Positions 4,674-8,203 of a DNA stretch of 8,203 bases are shown in pieces. Source of the stretch: an uncultured Collinsella sp. Its GTDB lineage: Bacteria > Actinomycetota > Coriobacteriia > Coriobacteriales > Coriobacteriaceae. The DNA lies in the NCBI GenBank assembly GCA_902489515.1, contig CABUAL010000074.1:1-8203 (forward strand). The letters run 5' to 3'. The notes beneath the pieces are model-generated. The model saw only the letters and a program-made list of their open reading frames with translations, was not told the DNA's origin and searched no databases. Position 1 is the first letter of the stretch. Every line of letters begins with the position of its first letter. Both the position numbers and the translations under genes were made by a program.

Positions 4674-5909
4674 CTAGTAGTTGGCTTCGTAGCCGTTACC
4701 GTCGCCGGTGGGCTCTTCGTAGTAGTCCGAATCGCTCGAATCGCTTGAGTCATCGGAATCGTCAGAGCTGATCGATGAGGTTGCGGTACCGTTTGCGTAG
4801 TCGTCAGACGTGTTGTTGTTCAGGTCGCCAATCGTAGAGCTGGAACCGTCGGAAAGACCCATGGTGTTGGGACCCTTGGGATCCTTGCCGGCATCGACGC
4901 GCTCCATCATTTCCTTGAGCTCGTCCTCGTAGACAAAGACGTAGCTCACACCGTCGATCATGGTGCTGTCGTCGGCGTACGAGGGCAGGTTGGCCGAGTA
5001 GATACCGTCGACATCCATACCGCGCATGGCGTTGACCGTAGCCACGATATCCTGAACGCTCATATCGGTTACAAGCATATCGGACAGCGAATTAACCAGG
5101 CCAAAGATCTTCGTGGCATCGAAGTTATTGAGAATCTGGTTGGCAAGGGCGCCAAGCACCTGACGCTGGTGGCGCATGCGCGTGTAATCGCCGTCGGCAT
5201 AGGTGTAGCGGCAGCGGGCATAGGTAAGGGCGGTGGCACCGTCCATATGCTGCTGGCCAGCGGTAATCTTAATATCCAGGTGCTCGGGGTCGTCAACATC
5301 ATCGGTTGCGTTAATGTCGATACCGCCAACCGAATCAATCAGCGCCTGCATACCGTCGAAGCTGACCTCGGCATAGTGGGAAATCTGAACACCGCACAGC
5401 TCGTTGACCGCCTCGACCATGGCCTCGGCGCCGCCAACGGTATGGCAGGCGTTGATCTTCATGGTCTCGCCCTTGTACTCGACCTTGGTGTCGCGCGGAA
5501 CGGAAATGAGCGTCGCCTGCTTTTGCGTGGGGTCGATGCGTGCCAGGATAATCGAGTCGGCACGGTACGTATCCTCGCCCGGACGGCCGTCGGTGCCAAG
5601 AAGCAGCACGTAGAACGGATCCTTTGCCTCATCGGTGTCAACCAGAACCCGACGCAGATTGTCGGTAATGACATTAGAATCGCCGAGCTTGCCCATAATG
5701 GTGGCAAACCACAGGCCGGCAGCGGTAGTGGCACTCAGCAGCACGCCAAGCACGACAATGAGCGCGACGTGACGAATCGTGTGGCTACGACGACGTTGAC
5801 GAGCGCGCTCGGAATAGCGAGCCACGTTATCGCGACTGTAGATCTTGGCCTGCGCACCAGTTGAGGGTCTTCGGGCGGTGGTATCCGCGAGGGGCTTTTT
5901 ATTAAACAT
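4674..5909 (-). CDS. LytR-CpsA-Psr (LCP) family cell-envelope protein
   Basis: A 411-residue type II membrane protein. A basic cytoplasmic N terminus (ARQRRRSHTIRH, about residues 36-47) precedes one membrane segment (about 48-71). The extracellular LCP domain (about 98-270) shows LLLGTDGR (103-109), RADSIILARID (116-126), SVPRDT (136-141) and the arginine-rich ARCRYTYADGDYTRMRHQRQ (231-250). LCP proteins transfer undecaprenyl-linked glycopolymers to peptidoglycan. The substrate here is unknown. Residues about 351-411 form a low-complexity tail of Ser, Asp, Asn and Gly ending in Tyr, probably an unstructured extracellular extension. The ATG at 5909 has CAGG 6 nt upstream; a TTG 6 nt earlier lies too close to that site to be preferred. 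Only 12 bp separate it from the murA stop, so the two are likely co-transcribed. Confidence 0.93.
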   Translation of the reverse strand: MFNKKPLADTTARRPSTGAQAKIYSRDNVARYSERARQRRRSHTIRHVALIVVLGVLLSATTAAGLWFATIMGKLGDSNVITDNLRRVLVDTDEAKDPFYVLLLGTDGRPGEDTYRADSIILARIDPTQKQATLISVPRDTKVEYKGETMKINACHTVGGAEAMVEAVNELCGVQISHYAEVSFDGMQALIDSVGGIDINATDDVDDPEHLDIKITAGQQHMDGATALTYARCRYTYADGDYTRMRHQRQVLGALANQILNNFDATKIFGLVNSLSDMLVTDMSVQDIVATVNAMRGMDVDGIYSANLPSYADDSTMIDGVSYVFVYEDELKEMMERVDAGKDPKGPNTMGLSDGSSSTIGDLNNNTSDDYANGTATSSISSDDSDDSSDSSDSDYYEEPTGDGNGYEANY

Positions 5910-5921
5910 AGGCAACCTGTA

Positions 5922-7205
5922 TTAGTAGATGACGGGATCGGGGACGGTAGCATGCTCGACATGCGCGCCGAGCGCCCGCAGCTTTTCGACAAACTGCTCG
6001 TAGCCGCGCTTGATGTGATGAATAGCCGAAACCTCGGTCGTCCCGTCAGCGATCAAGCCCGCTACGACGAGGGCCGCTCCGCCACGCAGATCGGGCGAGG
6101 TAACCTGTGCACCCGAGAAGCCCTTGACGCCATGAATCATGGCATGATGGCTCTCGATACGAATGTCGGCACCCATGCGCACCAGCTCAGAGGCAAACAT
6201 AAAGCGATTCTCGAAGATGTTCTCGGTAATAACGGAACTGCCGTCGGCAAGGGCGGAGAGTACCATAATCTGCGCCTGCATGTCCGTCGGGAAGCCGGGA
6301 AACGGAAGCGTTTGGATGTCGACCGGCTTGATACGCTCGACACGGTTCACATGGACGCCATCCTCGACGCGCTCGCAGTCGATACCCATGAGCTCCATCT
6401 TCTTGAGCACCATGCCCAAGTGAATGGGGCAAAAGCCCGTGATATCGACACCGCGATCGTCGGCCATCAACGCACCGGCAACGATAAAGGTACCGGCCTC
6501 GATGCGGTCGCCCACCACGCGATGGGTAACAGGATGCAGCTCTTCCACGCCCTCGATGGTCACGACAGGCGTACCGGCGCCAACAATCTTGGCGCCCATC
6601 TCGTTGAGCATGTTGGCGAGATCGACGATCTCGGGCTCGCGGGCGGCATTGTCGATAACCGTGGTGCCCTGCGCGCGCACGGATGCCATAATGAGGTTCT
6701 CGGTCGCACCGACACTGGCGAACTCGAGCGTGACGGTGGTACCGCGCAGACCTTGGGGCGCATTAGCGTTGATGTAACCGTGGGCGGTATCGAACTCAAC
6801 GCCCAGGGCCTCAAGACCAAGAATGTGCATATCGATCTTGCGAGCACCCAGGTTGCAGCCGCCCGGCATGGCGATCTTGGCGCGATGGAAGCGACCCAGC
6901 AGGGGTCCCATCACGGCGGTGGAAGCACGCATCTTGGCAACGAGCTCGTAGGGGGCCTCCCAAGAATCGACCTGAGAGGTATCAATCTCGAGCGTGTGCT
7001 CGTCGAGAACATCGATCGTAGCGCCCATGCCCTTGAGCACCTTGCCCATCACGTGAACATCGGAAATATCGGGCACGTTCTGCAGCGTCGTCTTGCCCGG
7101 CGCCAGAAGCGTTGCCGCCATGAGTTTGAGCGCGGAGTTCTTGGCACCCGAGACGGGCACGGAGCCTCCGATGGCGTGGCCACCCTCAACGCGGATAATA
7201 TCCAA
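5922..7205 (-). CDS. murA: UDP-N-acetylglucosamine 1-carboxyvinyltransferase
   Basis: A 427-residue cytosolic enzyme for the first committed step of peptidoglycan synthesis: transfer of enolpyruvate from phosphoenolpyruvate to UDP-GlcNAc. Key residues are present: Lys22-Asn23 in SGAKNSALK, the catalytic loop PGGCNLGAR with Cys117, Asp308 in PGFPTDMQAQ, and Arg400 in HIKRGYEQ. Cys117 is the residue fosfomycin alkylates, so this is the Cys-type rather than the Asp-type (tolerant) enzyme. Length is normal. The start is a TTG preceded by AAAGGG, and the protein begins at the usual family position (MDIIRVEGG). It lies downstream of atpC on the same strand, with a terminator-like hairpin ending 13 bp before the start codon and no obvious promoter between them. 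The LCP gene follows at 12 bp. Confidence 0.97.
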   Translation of the reverse strand: MDIIRVEGGHAIGGSVPVSGAKNSALKLMAATLLAPGKTTLQNVPDISDVHVMGKVLKGMGATIDVLDEHTLEIDTSQVDSWEAPYELVAKMRASTAVMGPLLGRFHRAKIAMPGGCNLGARKIDMHILGLEALGVEFDTAHGYINANAPQGLRGTTVTLEFASVGATENLIMASVRAQGTTVIDNAAREPEIVDLANMLNEMGAKIVGAGTPVVTIEGVEELHPVTHRVVGDRIEAGTFIVAGALMADDRGVDITGFCPIHLGMVLKKMELMGIDCERVEDGVHVNRVERIKPVDIQTLPFPGFPTDMQAQIMVLSALADGSSVITENIFENRFMFASELVRMGADIRIESHHAMIHGVKGFSGAQVTSPDLRGGAALVVAGLIADGTTEVSAIHHIKRGYEQFVEKLRALGAHVEHATVPDPVIY

Positions 7206-7218
7206 GGTCTACCCTTTC

Positions 7219-7257
7219 AAAAAGCATGCCCGGGGTGGCTGGGCCATCCCGGGCATG
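7219..7257 (-). terminator. Intrinsic terminator of the atp operon / hairpin in the murA leader
   Basis: On the minus strand CATGCCCGGG (7257-7248) pairs perfectly with CCCGGGCATG (7234-7225). An inner TGGC/GCCA extension after one mismatch closes a 3-nt loop. The stem is followed by C and five U (7223-7219). It lies 37 bp after the atpC stop and ends 13 bp before the murA TTG, directly next to the murA ribosome site. Confidence 0.88.
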
Positions 7258-7293
7258 ATGTGTTCGCAAATGGTCGAACGCTAAATCGTTTGA

Positions 7294-7686
7294 CTATTGG
7301 GCAAGCTTGAGCTTACACCATGCGATTTCATTATAGAGGTAGGCGCGGCGTGCATCATCCTCCGACAAATTACCCAGCTTCTCTTCAAAACCTTGAATAT
7401 CAGCTTTAAGCTTGTCGGCATCGACGGTCGCCAAATCGCAAGCGCGCTCGGCGAGAACGGTCACGACATCGTCCGCAACCTGGGCATAGCCGCCGGCCAC
7501 GGCAAACGTGTGGTCGACAGTGCCCATGGCCTTATCGGAAACGCGAACGTAACCGCGGTCGATCGTGCAGATCTCGCTGGAGTGAGCAGGCAGAACGCCA
7601 AACTCGCCATCCGTGGACGGAATCGACACAAACGCAGCGTCGCCCTCATAGGCGCAGCTCACGGGGCACACGATGCGGATACGCAT
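7294..7686 (-). CDS. atpC: F-type ATP synthase epsilon subunit
   Basis: A 130-residue subunit of the F1 central stalk that couples rotation to catalysis and can inhibit ATP hydrolysis. The N-terminal beta-sandwich is recognisable from PSTDGEFGVLPAHSS (23-37) and FAVAGGYAQVADDVVTVLAE (61-80). The C-terminal helical part, from about residue 86, is rich in Lys, Asp and Glu and complete (about 45 residues). The ATG lies 3 bp after the atpD stop, and its purine-rich ribosome site (GGGGGAGAAG) is inside the last codons of atpD, which implies coupled translation. It is the last gene of the atp operon, and a hairpin terminator follows. Confidence 0.95.
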   Translation of the reverse strand: MRIRIVCPVSCAYEGDAAFVSIPSTDGEFGVLPAHSSEICTIDRGYVRVSDKAMGTVDHTFAVAGGYAQVADDVVTVLAERACDLATVDADKLKADIQGFEEKLGNLSEDDARRAYLYNEIAWCKLKLAQ

Positions 7687-7689
7687 AAC

Positions 7690-8203
<514 letters not shown>

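Noticed and set aside
7262..7279. Inverted repeat GTTCG-N8-CGAAC ahead of the murA hairpin, considered as a LexA-type site
   Set aside because: LexA boxes in Gram-positive bacteria have the half-sites in the opposite order (CGAAC-N4-GTTCG). The arms are only 5 bp and no SOS gene is nearby.
5952..7310. 452-codon open frame on the plus strand opposite murA
   Set aside because: It mirrors murA, whose full set of catalytic residues is on the other strand. The antisense product is rich in His, Asp and Gly without recognisable domains, as expected for a shadow frame in GC-rich DNA.

Overview
The window is a stretch of bacterial chromosome with moderately high GC. The best guess is a gut Actinomycetota of the class Coriobacteriia (Collinsella-like). 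This rests on the order atpD, atpC, murA, LCP-family gene, on GC-rich third codon positions, on GTG and TTG starts, and on strong GC-stem terminators. It is inferred from gene content and style, not from a database match. No mobile element, CRISPR array, rRNA or tRNA was found. All complete genes look intact.

Layout, left to right. Positions 1-167 hold no gene I can assign with confidence. Next comes a minus-strand phosphohexomutase (168-1568). A minus-strand pair follows: a small DtxR/MntR-type metal-dependent regulator (2629-3051) and a homocysteine S-methyltransferase (1725-2618) 10 bp behind it. The pair ends in an intrinsic terminator (1693-1719). Divergent from the regulator is pepT on the plus strand (3172-4419), with its own perfect-stem terminator. 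The roughly 120 bp between regulator and pepT carry two divergent -10 boxes and a perfect 8-2-8 palindrome. A convergent gap (4420-4673) holds two hairpins, the second inside an imperfect inverted repeat of about 109 nt. The right half is all minus strand: the end of atpD (cut by the window edge), atpC, an intrinsic terminator, murA, and an LCP (LytR-CpsA-Psr) protein 12 bp behind murA.

How the genes work together. atpD-atpC is the tail of the F-type ATP synthase operon. murA (first committed peptidoglycan step) and the LCP protein (probable attachment of glycopolymers to peptidoglycan) form a cell-envelope pair. The phosphohexomutase may supply hexose-1-phosphates for glycans or glycogen. 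The regulator sits between a methyltransferase and a peptidase that both belong to zinc enzyme families, so local metal-dependent control is possible but unproven.

The window is mostly housekeeping, and I do not see a clearly new multi-gene system. The most interesting points are the palindrome between regulator and pepT, the regulator's mixed DtxR/MntR metal-site residues, a terminator hairpin 13 bp ahead of the murA start codon, the long inverted repeat in the convergent gap, and altered active-site loop residues in the phosphohexomutase.
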